A stretch of DNA of 64,000 nt from Tilletia caries (lineage: Eukaryota; Basidiomycota; Exobasidiomycetes; Tilletiales; Tilletiaceae): positions 1,178,001 through 1,242,000 of the forward strand of contig JALUTQ010000035.1 in the NCBI GenBank assembly GCA_032718865.1. Reading direction: 5' to 3'. Under the pieces are notes generated by a model. That model was not told the origin of the DNA and did no database searches. It was given only the letters and a program-made list of their open reading frames with translations. The position numbers and the translations under genes are program-made. Positions 44,844-56,700 of the stretch are shown piece by piece (position 1 is the first letter of the stretch; each line of letters starts with the position of its first letter).

Positions 44844-46300
44844 ATGAAAGGAAAGTCTTGACCCTCGCCCTCGCAGCAGCCAGCCTGCTGGCCATCAACA
44901 GCGTCCACGCATCCAGCAGCCACTCAAAGTGATCCATCACCGCCCGAACAGCCGCCGGCTTCCGGCTCCACTGTCCAGCTTCCCGGGGGCAGCGTCGTTC
45001 GCCATCGACACCAAGCGCAAAGGAAACATCCTTCACCAACGAGCGGTAAGAACACCATTGGTCAAGACCCTCCGTCATCTCTCTTCTTGCTCCCTTGCCG
45101 ACCAGAGCCAACGTCACCGTCCCGCCAAAATGCGAGCATCCCGTCCTACCTGCGCTACCGACGCACGGAGCGGATTTTCGAAGTCGATGAGTCCATCGTT
45201 CGCCATGCCTAGACAAGCCAAGGACTGGTACGAACCTCATTCTCAAGGAGATTCCCGACCAGACGGACGTTCCGCACGACCAAGTACTACGCCTCAGGCC
45301 ACCTCCTCAGAGGTATGCTGACAGCCTACCTTCGCCCACTACGACGGCGATGGGAACGCTGCTATCACCGCGGACGAAGGCTACAACCAGGCAGTCGGCT
45401 TCCTCGCCTATGACTCCGTCGTTCGCGCCTCCACAGTCGCCAACCAGTCCTTTGCCCCCGCCCAGATGGCACGGGTTGCCGGTAACGGGCCCCGGGCCGT
45501 TATTTACGCGGTTGCCGATCATCCTGACGGAAGACTTGAGCGTACTACGCGCTCACGCTCGCGTTGACGTTGCTGAATAGGGAGGTTCCTGCTTCGATCA
45601 AGCCTCGGACGAATGGCGTCAAGACGGCGCTCCAGGCTTCGTCCTCTTGGGATGCCTGGTCAATGGTGTCACTGGTTATCATTTCGTGGTGAGTTCGCCT
45701 ATAGGTCGTTCTGGACATTACCACCCAACCTATTGGATTGACTATCAGGCTCTCTCTCCTGTAACAGGTACCATGATCGTCCTACGGGCCGTGTCCTTCT
45801 TGGAGCGTTCCTCGGAGATCGGCAGCAGTTCATCGGAGCCCTCCCAGTCTCGGTCGGGTTCCCCAACTCGACCAAAGGGATGATCGACAAGCTCTTCTTT
45901 GCCGACGCTACCGCCTCGGCCTCCAGCATCGGACTCCTCTCCCTCTTCGACGTCACCTAACCCCATGGCGCGCGAGTAAGAACCACGGCAAGGACGCGGA
46001 GCTCTACGGCCGTGCTCAACTACCGACCAGATTTGCCGACAATGGCTCCCAACGTCGCTCGGGCGCAAGGTGGACTGGGGATACACCCTTTGTGAACTCG
46101 AGCGTGTGCAGGTGAACGGACATGTCCGACTTTTGCTCGCTCGCTCACTGGACTTTCCGCCCCCGTTATATCGAGACGTACTACCCCTCCCGCGAGACAT
46201 CTGACGCGAAGGACGCGCTGGGCGGCGCTTCGGAGGCGGTCACGACCAGCAATGACTCCGAGGACTACACAGCAAGCGGCCGGTCATTGACTTGATATAG
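44844..46300 (+). pseudogene. Decayed secreted-protein gene with an EF-hand-like motif
   Basis: After ATGAAAGGA at 44844 a one-base shift is needed to read a good signal peptide (VLTLALAAASLLAINSVHA). Further on are protein-like fragments in different frames: a calcium-binding EF-hand-like loop, DGDGNAAITADE, followed by GYNQAVGFLAYDSVV near 45343-45420; LTLALTLLNREVPASIK near 45550-45600; and GRVLLGAFLGDRQQFIGALP near 45790-45850. Intervening stops and frame changes do not fit a simple set of introns. The single EF-hand followed by a hydrophobic segment is reminiscent of caleosin/peroxygenase organisation, but I cannot confirm that. Confidence 0.45.
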
Positions 46301-46801
46301 GCAGCCAAGGCGCGTCGGACAAACGTCGTCAATTAGAACTTGGGTCGGCAGGAGCTCTTGAGCATCAATACGGCCAAGTCCATCTCTGCGCGTGGGATGT
46401 GAGCCGTCGCGTAAGGCCGTTCCACTCCCCTTCCCGCTTCCTCACCGCCTCAACCCCCCACGCGTCTTATCATCCCGCCTTCATGCCCAGCGTGCCCAGC
46501 TCTCGCCAAGAAACGCCCAAGCGCGTTCGAATCTTCCAAGCACGGCCTAGAATCACCCCCCCCCCCTGTCATCCCAGGGCCCCAGCGACCATACGCACAG
46601 ACGAACGGAAAGATAAGGAAGGAGGGTTAGGGAAAAAAAGCCCACGAAGGGAGCGTGCGTTGCGGTGTATATCTCAGGGGAATGGGGACAGACAGGAGCG
46701 GGGTGGGGTTGTGGGTAAGAATGTACACGGGGGAAAAGGGGAGGGGGTACAGGGTACAAGTACAATTGTCTATGTGGAGGGGAAACTGGGGTTCTATGCT
46801 G
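46301..46801. other. Intergenic sequence
   Basis: Mostly the 3' flank of the minus-strand gene ending at 46802. A run of C lies at 46556-46565. No gene recognised. Confidence 0.4.
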
Positions 46802-48109
46802 TTAGCATGCCCGTGTGCGGTAGAGAGGTTCCTCCTCGCGCTCCACATCCGTCTCGCCGTCATCAATGTTTTCGTCGTCATAAGAAGAGTCATTCGCCCC
46901 GCCACGGAAGAGGAACCTCCGCACCTGAGAGAACGACTGATGCTGCTGCTGTCGCCGTCTTCGTCGTGGTCGCTGCGGGCTCGCAGCGGTATCCCGCCTC
47001 TGTGCCCAATCCGACTCCTTCTCACCCACACTGAGATCGAAATCATCAGGGTCCACAAGACCCTCCAACCGGACCAGCCTTGCCAACCCGCGCTCCTCTC
47101 CACCAGAACAAGAAGAAGCAGCAGCGGCAATCGCTGCACTGCCCAGTGCGCTCCGTGCGAAATCTTCGGCGTCGTCGAGTGCTCCGAAGGAAGGCGAAAG
47201 TGGGGGGCCGTACAGCTGGAAGGGGTCCGCTTGGGTGGAGGCTGAGTCCGAGGTGGGTAGGGCGCAGGTGGTTGTTGGTGAGAGTGAGGGCGAGACATCG
47301 TTCTCGTCCTCGTACGCCTGGAAGGAAGGAGCTGCTGCACCTGTGTCTAACTTTGTTCCCGTCGCCGGAATCGTAGAGCTGCTGCTTCCGCTACTGCTCC
47401 CACTGTTGTGCGACGCCAGTTCGGGTCTTGATGATTGCGGCTGTTGCTGCTCAAGCTCGACAGGAGCTACTGCGACCGGAGCGTCGGAACCGGCGCACGG
47501 AGAGGAAGGCTGAGGAGAAGCAGGCGCAGAAGACGAGGGAAAAGAGTCCTGCTGCTGCTGCTGCTGCTGTTGCCGCTTTGATTTCCGCCACGAAGGAAGC
47601 GCCGGTACATCCGTCAACACAATCGGGGGTCTCCGCACCATGTTGCTCTCCGCCAAGGTGAGCACGCTGCTGTTGTTGGAAGGAGAGGCCTGGGAACCGT
47701 TGCCAAAGTCGATTCGGAGCCCACCGAAGGCAGTGGCCGAAGAGCTGTTCGCTACTGCACCAAAGACTCGGAGGCGTCGTTCGGACTCGAGAGCGAGCTG
47801 GTACCGGGCAGCAGCCAGAGCAATCTCCCGCTCCTCCTCGTCCATTCCATCGTTTTCGTCCTTTGCCGCCGCTGCCGCTGCTTCCATCACATCCTCGTCC
47901 TCATCGTCCTGTTCACCGCTAAGCTGCATGTGCAACGTGGCCAGATGGGACTGGAACCAGCTGGCAGCGTTGACCGGGTTGAGCACGGCGAAGACGAGGA
48001 GCAGAACACCGACGAGGGAGGCCACGATTGTCTTTGGTAGATAGCTGAGGTTGACGGAGTGGGCGAATGCAAGAGGTTCGGGAGAATGGGACGATGTTGC
48101 CTTGCTCAT
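46802..48109 (-). CDS. Acidic, poly-Q membrane protein of unknown function
   Basis: A single exon of 435 codons starts at the ATG at 48109. A hydrophobic segment at about residues 28-47 (TIVASLVGVLLLVFAVLNPV) may be a membrane anchor. It is followed by an Asp/Glu-rich and Ala-rich region (QDDEDEDVMEAAAAAAK; EEEREIALAAARYQLALE, probably helical), a poly-Gln run of eight (a CTG microsatellite at about 47551-47571 on the plus strand), and a long Ser/Pro/Gln-rich stretch. The C-terminal part has RPRRRRRQQQHQSFSQVRRFLFRGG and an acidic tail. No known domain was recognised. Its layout (short N-terminus, one membrane segment, long disordered tail) resembles the protein at 16729-17880, without sequence similarity. 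Confidence 0.6.
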   Translation of the reverse strand: MSKATSSHSPEPLAFAHSVNLSYLPKTIVASLVGVLLLVFAVLNPVNAASWFQSHLATLHMQLSGEQDDEDEDVMEAAAAAAKDENDGMDEEEREIALAAARYQLALESERRLRVFGAVANSSSATAFGGLRIDFGNGSQASPSNNSSVLTLAESNMVRRPPIVLTDVPALPSWRKSKRQQQQQQQQDSFPSSSAPASPQPSSPCAGSDAPVAVAPVELEQQQPQSSRPELASHNSGSSSGSSSSTIPATGTKLDTGAAAPSFQAYEDENDVSPSLSPTTTCALPTSDSASTQADPFQLYGPPLSPSFGALDDAEDFARSALGSAAIAAAASSCSGGEERGLARLVRLEGLVDPDDFDLSVGEKESDWAQRRDTAASPQRPRRRRRQQQHQSFSQVRRFLFRGGANDSSYDDENIDDGETDVEREEEPLYRTRAC

Positions 48110-48900
48110 CTTTCGATATTGTCTGACGCAGATGAAAGGATAGACAGAACATGAAGCGAGTTAGTAAAAGCACAGCCCACGGTGTCTGAGAGTGGAGCGA
48201 GAAAAGGGGGGGTTCTTACTCACTGGCACTGGGCTGTAGCCTCAGCGATCATGGATCGGGGAAGCAGCTTGAAGACAGGCTGGAAGTGGACGGGCTCGAG
48301 GGCGCAGGTGTCGACTGCCTGGGAGAGCAGGTACCTGCCCGCTGGGCCCGACCGAGATCGTGAAGATGCTTGTGACATCGTTCTTGGTTCAATGGATTGA
48401 AGGGGGTAGGTGAGTTGCTGGTAGTTGCTGAGAGTTGAAGGAGACGAGGAGGGACGAGGGGACGTTCGGGAAAAAAAAAAAAAAGGAGGACGCAGGTCTT
48501 CTTGTAGGCTGGATGATGAGGTGGTTTGAGATGAGGTCTAGAAGATTGTCAACTAGCCGCGGAATGACTTCGGGTTTCGGACGCCAGTTATTGTCCTGCG
48601 CTCAGGTCGGTGATGGCAGTGGTGGTCTCGATGGATGAGGATGACGGGCTTGAGCTCCGGGAAGATGAGAGGATGGGCCTTGCTTGCCTTTATGTAGTGG
48701 CGATAGAAACTTCGGAGGGAAGAAGCCGCCGGACACCAGTGAATAACAGCAATTCTGGGGCGGTTGGACTGTGGACTAAAATAGAGGGAAAGCGTTGAAG
48801 GGTTTGTCCTGCCAGCTGTCGGGAAAATGACGACGAGAAAGGATGGTGTGGAAGTGCTGCCTTTTTCTCACCTGTGCGTTAAAGAATCGTCGAAGGGGGC
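48110..48900. other. Promoter and upstream region of the poly-Q gene
   Basis: A poly-A run (about 14) lies at 48471-48484. Short plus-strand frames are not convincing. No other gene is supported. Confidence 0.4.
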
Positions 48901-49644
48901 TTGAGGCTTGAGCCTCAGCAAAAAATCCGTTTTGCTACGGCGGGTTAGCGGCGGTCCACCTGCGGTTACCCAGCGGCCTTCCAGCCAGGTTGTGGTGAAC
49001 CGCTGACCACCGTCTGTACATCGGCGGCAACCGGCGGGTTGCCGTGGCGTTGTCACGGCAACCTACAAAATGGATGACATCATGACACTCATTCACCGGC
49101 TGTCAACCGCCCCTGGTTGGCAACAGCCGTTTCTCCCCGCGAATGGTTAGCGAAGCCCACGTGGAATATGTTAAGTCCGAACCGTCCCTGCAGCAAAATG
49201 GAGCAAGGTGATCGTGAAAAAAAAGACGCAACAACGTCGTTTAACGCGATTTCTACATGGGAGTGACGAGAACAGATGGCACGCTGAGGATGTAGTCACC
49301 CGTGTGCAGGCTGGCAGAGTGTAGGGACAGGCGCTGCAACCTGAGGCAGGACGGACGGGTGTCCGCACAGACGGACAAATGGGTGACGCCGCCAGGAACG
49401 GTGAGGCGGTGAGGATGGGGTAGCGGCATAGCCGCTGAGCTGCCGCCGAGAACCGCCGGGTGTAGAAACGAGTCTTATTCGCTCAGATGGTGACCAGCGG
49501 CCAACCGGACAGAGTGAGCAAAAACCAGCGGCGATCCAGCGATAAAGTCGGAGGTATACCAGCGGCGATACAGAGGCATGGATACAGCCGCCGGTATACC
49601 TCTGGTTTACCGCCGCAACTTTTTGCTGAGCTTGAGCGCTTGAG
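48901..49644. mobile_element. Candidate palindromic CGGCGG-rich element
   Basis: GCTTGAGCCTCAGCAAAAA at the left and its approximate inverse TTTTTGCTGAGCTTGAGC at the right bound a block full of CGGCGG, AACCGC and CCAGCGG words in both orientations (48940-49050 and 49420-49620). The inverted-repeat layout resembles a small foldback DNA element. There is no coding sequence. The ends and any target duplication are not sharply defined. Confidence 0.45.
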
Positions 49645-49966
49645 GAAGCGATGGGGCTTGAGAAGAAGTTGAACCTCGGAGAGAAAGAGATCCTTGGCGT
49701 CAAGCGTCGTGACAATAATGACTGAACAAAAGCGAATCGATAAAGATGGTGATTAGCTCTATTGATTATTGATCTCGGGTAGATTGCCATGGCATGCTGT
49801 GCACGGCAGGTTCTCCCGTGTCTTGTGAGATGGTCTTCAACTTACCTCGTAAAGCGGGAAAGATTTCGATCAACTGCCTGTGAGGACGCGGAGAGGAGGC
49901 GAGGAGCGTGCGAGAGAGTGGTGATGGTGTGAGGGAGAGATGTGATGAGGTCCACGGACAGACCCA
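49645..49966. other. Intergenic sequence
   Basis: No gene or repeat recognised between the two transposon-like elements. Confidence 0.35.
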
Positions 49967-50851
49967 TACAGTGGCGAGCGGAAATGGCCGCATAAATTGT
50001 GGCATCGCACTAAGGTTCGATTTTCAGCACCAATCTTGTACATAACACCACCTCAAAGTTAGGGAGACGAAAGCTTAGGATACACCAAATCCAGCGCATG
50101 TTGCAGCTTCTGTGTAGCTATAAAATTGAGCCGTCAGTGGTGCTGCAAAGTCGAAGGAACATGCGGCCATATTGCACCCACCCCACTTTTCATTACAGAT
50201 TGAGTAGAAAATCTCACTATGAATCCTCAACCCCGCCTAGTGTCGTGACAGGAATCCGCTGGAGTTGTAACGGGAAACTGGGCGAGCGCCGCAGAGAACG
50301 TCGAGGGAACTTCAAGAGGTCCAGCTGGATGTGCCCCGTCAGTTTGGTTGGCTCGGCGATGAGGATGTGAGCCGTTAGGACGCTTTTGAAGGACTCAATT
50401 AGGAAAAAAGCAGGGCTTTACTAAGTGACTTGGAAATCAAGACCGCAAACACTTCACAGAGACCATCCCGACCCGCGCGAATGCCGGGGTTACACGCTCA
50501 GGCATCTATCAGACCGTACCCTTGCATCGTCAAGTAACCTAAGTCACGATCTGGTGAATTGGCTGAAGAAATAGGTGGTTCTGCATAGGAAAGCCGTATT
50601 CGAAAATCGGGGTTTTTACAGTGGAGGCCCGGGGGGGTGGGTGCAATATGGCCGCATGTTCCTTCGACTTTGCAGCACCACTGACGGCTCAATTTTATAG
50701 CTACACAGAAGCTGCAACATGCGCTGGATTTGGTGTATCCTAAGCTTTCGTCTTCCTAACTTTGAGGTGGTGTTATGTACAAGATTGGTGCTGAAAATCG
50801 AACCTTAGTGCGATGCCACAATTTATGCGGCCATTTCCGCTCGCCACTGTA
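49967..50851. mobile_element. Tc1/mariner-type MITE with long TIRs and TA duplications
   Basis: The element proper is 49969-50849 (881 bp), flanked by TA at 49967-49968 and 50850-50851. It begins CAGTGGCGAGCGG and ends CCGCTCGCCACTG, the CAGTG terminal pattern and TA target duplication of Tc1/mariner elements. The inverted arms are about 218 bp each (49969-50186 and 50632-50849) and nearly perfect; one G/A difference was seen. The ~445 bp interior codes for nothing recognisable, so the copy is non-autonomous and would need a transposase in trans. Confidence 0.85.
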
Positions 50852-51970
50852 TGACCAAATGAGGAAAGCGAGAAGAATTTGACGGTCGTTAGCATCTGCC
50901 AGCTGCCTCACGTTGCGTTATCAAATATCAACCACAGGCCCGAAGGCCGACACTACTGCTCCAGACTATACGTACCGAATGCCGAATGGAGCGTGAGATC
51001 GTGAGATAGTAACGACGGGGGCGGGACGCTGCGGATGCTGCGCTGAGGCTTGGTTATTTGAAGACTTATTGCAGAAGTAGGAAGAAGGAAAGCGGCTTCT
51101 GGCTGGCTGTATGGTAGGCTGGTAAAGATTGGAGGTGGGAAGGATTTGGCTGGCGCACGCGGCACACGCTAGATATAACCAAAAAGGAGCCTAAGAAGTG
51201 GGGAAGAGTGTAGCGAGCGGGAAGCGATGACGGTTAGGACGAGTAAAGTGATCCTGCGAGCGCGCAGCGGTTGGCCAAGTGCGAAGCTGGCGCCTGCCAT
51301 TTTGGTCTTGTTCGGAGGACCCAATCACCCAACTCACCTGTGCTATGGGTGGAACAGAGTCCCAGGCGGTCTGTGGATTGCTGTGGAAATGGAGCAATCT
51401 CGGACCTCGAGTTGCGTGCGATTCGTGTAGGAGCTGTTGTGACGCTGAATCGATGCTGTGAAGGCAAGGGATGGCGCGATGACGAGCGGGTGATGGTCGA
51501 TGAGGGAGAGAGGGGGAATGGAATGGGAGGTAGGGTTGGATATAAGTACACACGCTGGAAGAGACGATCAGCAGGCAACGACAACGAGGGGGTCCTTATT
51601 TTCACAGCGCGGTGGGCAAAACCTCTGCTGCATCGCTGAGTCTCATGATGCCGTTGCGACAACGGCATGCATGCTGTGCTCCTGTGCTGCCAGCGCCCCG
51701 CAGAGAGTGGTAAACGGGACCGATGCAACTCAATGCGACACACAGCAAGTGCCAAGTACACAACCCACATAAGAAATAAGAGACCAGTTCGTCGCAGGCA
51801 CAGGAGAAAGGGGGTTAGGCACTGCCACCTTGGGTGGCGGTTTAGAGGGTTTAAAACACCCCCTAGAATCGCAGTGTTTTAGCTGCCGTAAAAATTCTGG
51901 ATTGGTTCCGTTTTTCGTGGTCCTAAAACATCACTAAAAAAAAGATCCTAAAACGGATGAGCTTAAATTT
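50852..51970. other. Intergenic sequence
   Basis: No supported gene. Overlapping frames on both strands between 51190 and 51770 are mutually antisense and carry no recognisable domain. Confidence 0.35.
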
Positions 51971-51973
51971 TTG

Positions 51974-52324
51974 TTGAGACTCTGAAATTGCCCTCGCACA
52001 GCTGGCTCGCTCCCTTGGTTGCATGCAGTCTGCCACCACCCCCCCACGACAGCACGGTGCCCTCAGCAACGTCCAACCACCTCCCTCGCGTAAAATTCGC
52101 CTCAAACGTCGATGTTGCGTCTTTGTTTGGTTCGTCGTTCTGCTCGTTTGCTCTGTATGAGCGATTTCTGGGTGGCCAAAAAATGAGCAATAGCTATACA
52201 ACAGCTATGCTATTGGGGTCCAATAGCCTTGTCATTGAGAGATACGCCTGACAAGCTGTTGTAAAAATCCCAATCCCTTTAAATTGAAACTTGGTTTTGA
52301 CGCTAAAAAGTTTCAGAGTCTCAA
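51974..52324. repeat. Short inverted repeat pair
   Basis: TTGAGACTCTGAAA (51974-51987) and its exact inverse TTTCAGAGTCTCAA (52311-52324) bracket about 320 bp of AT-rich non-coding sequence. They could be the ends of a small foldback element, but no target duplication was identified. Confidence 0.4.
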
Positions 52325-53660
52325 TCCCAACCCGCTACCCTTTTTCTGGAGGCGATCTGGATGGGTGGCGGTCGTCTGGACACCTGCCCCGGCTCGCGGA
52401 GGATGCTGACGCTGGGAGCGTGGCCACACGATGAGTGCGCCACCCCCCGCCCTGCCATTCCGCGAGGAGAGTATATCAGGCAAGCGTAATTCAATGGGCC
52501 TATGCCCGCGGTGATCCTGCCGCGTTTGGGCCCGAGCATCTGTAAGGTCAGGAATGAGCACGTGACTTGACGCGTCGTCGCGTCGAAGATACTCCAAACA
52601 CGGGTGAGGTGAGACTCGTCTGGTGGTCTTCTGCGCTAAAATAGGTCCAAAATCCCTGAACCTGCAATAGGTACGACAATACCCTTAAGGTATTGACAAA
52701 TCCCAATCTTGCCCAATAGCTGTACCTATTCGGAGGATTGACAAAGAGATTGGGAGGGCCATTTCTCCTGTGAGGCAGCGCTGGAGCTCGAGGGGTGGAC
52801 TCTGAGCCTGGTCGCCGGCTCGTCCTGTCTCAGTGGACCTCAACTTTTCCATGGTTTAAATTTACGTTTTATCCTTCCCACATTCCCAGCTTCCACCACA
52901 GGCCACATCTGAGTTCTGACCTTGCAAAGACCAAGGATGAACGACCATTCTGCTTTCTCTCACGTTGACGCCCAGACTGGCTTCTGTATCATTCCTCCTT
53001 CCCGCTTCCTTGCGCCCTTCACTACGCATTCAGCCGTCTCACTATACTACTATACCACTGTCGTCCCGGAACTGCTTGGAGCACGCCGCAATAGTAATCT
53101 TACTCCTCAAGGCTCCAGCGCTCCAGCGGTCCCAGGCGTTCTGAGAACCAAACTATCAAATGTATTTCGCACGCTCCCCGACCGCCACGACCCCGCAGAT
53201 AGACAGCAGTGCATCAGATCCATCTTCCGGAGCCTACTGCCTGAGGCCTGAGCGCCTGAGCGCCTGAGCACTGAGCTAACTGCACCACCGGCTGGTCTCA
53301 AGTGGTTCTGAAGTATTGGAGGCTTTAGACTTGGGGAAGAGTTGGGGAATGATTGCGGAATAGTGGGGATGAGGAACTCAGAGAAGGCTTATGACTGAAG
53401 TATGGAACAACTCTACTGCATGTAATGCTTCATGAAGACGTCCAGACTGAGAGTTCGGGAAGAGAAAGGTGTAAAATAGTTCGGGAAGACGTCCCAAAGA
53501 GCCGCTCCAGCGGAGGGCCCTTATCGCCCTCGCCCTCAATGCCACGTTTCATCGGTGATTCGGCGATCGGGACGCGCGTTAGCGCGATTTGACTACTATC
53601 TTTAGCACGCTCACGTAAAGAGTGTTTATATATTGCAATAAATTGAACTTAACATCAACT
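52325..53660. other. Intergenic sequence with short local repeats
   Basis: Words such as CCAATAGC, TATTGACAAA and GATTGGGA recur between 52190 and 52765. No gene supported. A repeated CTGAGCGC word occurs at 53251-53274. Confidence 0.35.
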
Positions 53661-53661
53661 T

Positions 53662-53729
53662 TCCCTCATAGTTCAGCGGTTAGTGATGCAGCTTGCGATT
53701 CTGCAAGTTTAGATTCCCTTCAAGATCAA
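53662..53729 (+). ncRNA. tRNA-like relic (possible Pol III promoter)
   Basis: TAGTTCAGCGGTTAG resembles an internal A box with a D arm; CTTGCGATTCTGCAAG can form an anticodon-like arm with a 5-bp stem; and GTTTAGATTCC matches nine of eleven positions of a B box. A T run follows immediately, as at Pol III terminators. The acceptor stem does not pair and the anticodon loop is too short, so this is not an intact tRNA. It may be a tRNA pseudogene or the head of a SINE. Confidence 0.3.
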
Positions 53730-56700
53730 TTTTTTTTTCTCTTTTATCCTCTTTTTTCGACTTGGTCGCTAAGTTAGGATAACAGTCACCTTTTTTTTTT
53801 GCGGGTTAGAGTTAGCGCGTAGCGGGTAGGATTAAACATGATAGCAATGGAGACGGACAAGACTGTCCTTTTTGGTTGGGGGTTCCGGGGGGGCAAAGCC
53901 CCCCCGCCGAGCTGGAAGTGGGGTCACGTGATCTAGTTTTGCTCCCACGTGGAATTGGGGGCGAGGGCGATACGGGCGTCGCTCCAGCGCACCCACAGAA
54001 AAACCCTGGCACGTGACCTTGATAGAGTGATCATTCTTTGATCATCGCACGTTCGAGCAGCAGCCCACACCCCACACCCAGGATCCTCCTCCAAAACGAC
54101 GCGACCCGGCGTTGCGAGAATTTCTGCCTTAGAGAGTTTTCACCTTCTCACCCACTCACCCCGACCTTCTTCCACAGCCTCAGACCTCCGCTCACCATTC
54201 TTCATCCCCCATCCCGTACACCCGGGCAATAGGATGCGCATGCGCATCAGCACCCCAGCATCAGTGTCCTCCCTGCGCTCGCCCACAGCAGCACCAGCTT
54301 CTTCCCTAGCCCACCCACTCCCATCCGCACCCGCATCCGCCATCTGACTGACACTATCACTGATTTTTCACACCGCGTCACCGCCGTCTGACTACTCACT
54401 CATCCTTCTCTTTTCCAGAGCAGTCAGCACAGCTTGCCTTCGTCCTCTTCTCCTCCGGCGTTGACTGCTGACTTCCCTCTTTCCTTCGCCTCCGCTGATT
54501 TTTCTTCACACACCCTGTTCTCATGCGCAGATTTTCTCTTTTCTCGCACATTTTTTCCCCTCCCCCCTCTCACCTCTGCGCTCCGTCCTCGTCCCGCCTA
54601 CAGTCACAGCCCTCGAACAGACACGAACGCGCTGTGCCGGCTGGTTCAGTTCTCCTCTATCCTTGTTTTTGTTATGTATAATGTATGAGTAGTCAGTCAT
54701 TCACCGCATCGCGCATCGATCGATTCCTGCATACATATTTGTGGGCGTGATCGTGAAAGGAGGAGATCCTGAAAGTGGGGTTTCATAGGGACAGACACCT
54801 GAGAAGACTTGACCTAACCATTGCCCAAGCATTTGGGTAAGTCTTGGGGAAATATTTGAGTCAACTATTTGGGAAGTCTTCCCCATGCGGCGATCGCCTT
54901 CGGGAAGACTTTGACTCTCGAGGCGGCCAATCATTGGGGAAGACTTGCCCCAACTATTGTGAAGACTTAAGAACAGCCGGTGGTGTGGGTACTTCGGTGA
55001 TTTTTGCGGGACGCCCGACACCGCCCTCTCTCTCTCTCTCTCTCTCTCTCGACTTTGGCTGCCAGCGTCCATTATTTCCTCTCCAGCATGACATCTGTGC
55101 CTCGATTCACAGCATGTATCCTGCAGCCTTCCCGCGTATAGGGCCTGGCCCCAGGCCTTTCTCGTACATACACCCTCTCGTCAGTCCACTTTGCGTTGAA
55201 CTTTTTGTCCGGCCCTGCAGCAAAGTATATAAAGTCCCTGTGTTGCAAATTGGAAAGTCAAATACGTGTTACGTAAGCGGCCGCGCCGCGTGACAAGAAC
55301 GTTAACGCGACGCGTTCCCTTCTTCTTTTCGGCCTCCTTCTCTCTCTCTCAACTCTTAGATCTTAGACCTTGATATGATCCATTCTCAGGAATGTCTGAC
55401 TGCCTCTAGGCTTGAACTGACCCCCTCCTGCGGCCTGCCTCCGTCACTCGCCATCTGGGAAGGTCTTGCGTTCTTCCTTCCCATGTAACATACGAGCCAT
55501 TCCAGGGTTTCCCAAGTCTGCATCAGGTCCACAAACATACGGAACACTCATGCTCTCTTGATTCGTCCTCTACTCGTAAAGCCCGCACAGGCGGCCGCCG
55601 TCCTCGTCGCGCCTCACATGACCCGTCACACATGCCGAGGCGGCTTCCACCGTAGTCGCCAAATTCTCGCATTTGACTTATACTTTCCCGCTTCGGGCAA
55701 TGCTACTGAAGATAAATTGCGTTCACCAGGTAATAAGGAACCGAGATGTCTGCCTCAAGTTTATTCCCCTTCTATCTCAGGCTGAGTGTTAACTTTTCCC
55801 TGCCTACGGCTGGAGGCAGTGACAGGCTAAGGCTTAGCTCAACCTTTTTTGCACTCTTCTCCTTTCGGCAACCTCGCGCTGAGCTGATATTACATATTGA
55901 GGCGATGAAGCGGTGAACGGTGAAATAATAGTGGACCTTGGGGCGCCCTGACTCATCCCTTTACGTCTATCCCCTCCCAGAGAACCGTGAAGGAACGAAA
56001 CTGGTGGGCGGTGGGAGCAGCAGCAGCGCGCGAGGTTGGACGGAGCCGGGGAATTCATTCGTGAGGATGAGACGGTGAGATCGAAGCAGTCCTGACTGAC
56101 TGACTTTATCCGCCCGCCCGCATGTATTTAGCTTTCTCATTTTAAGTATCTCAAATCATTTAGCCTTCCCGCCCTTCCCGCCTCAGTCCAGACGGCGCTC
56201 CCTTCATTCATTATTCAGTCTCTTGGCCCTTCCCGTCCAGGCAAGTCACCCTCAAACTGATGACTGCCCTTGCATCCTCGAGCCCTTGGGTCGCCTGGAG
56301 TCTGGACGCTGGATTCCCTGACATCCTTGTCGGCGCTGTGAGGCCAGGCGCGTTCCGTCGGGGATCAAGCAGAAATATAATATTTTGAGGAAGTTAGATA
56401 GTCTTCTTTTCCAGCCCCGAACGCTCGACGGGCCCTCAGCCTCACGTCTCCCGAGGGGCCGTCGTCGGAGTGAGGTTGAGGGCCAAGTAAGGTACATTGT
56501 ATACATAGGGACTGTAGCCTGCAGGCGGACTGTCTGGTGCCTGACAGCCCTGAACCGCGTCGGAGCTGCGGTTAATCGATGTCCGCAACTTCCCACTCCG
56601 CCTGCCCTGTCCCGTCTTGGTCGCCAGCGCAGTGGTGCGTATATACTCACCCTTTCTTTTTCTCCGAAGTATGAGCTGTGTAGAGGTCCCCGATAGGGCA

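Noticed and set aside
51191..51770. Several overlapping frames of 120-180 codons on both strands
   Set aside because: They are mutually antisense, have no motif, no splice-consistent extension and uneven composition.
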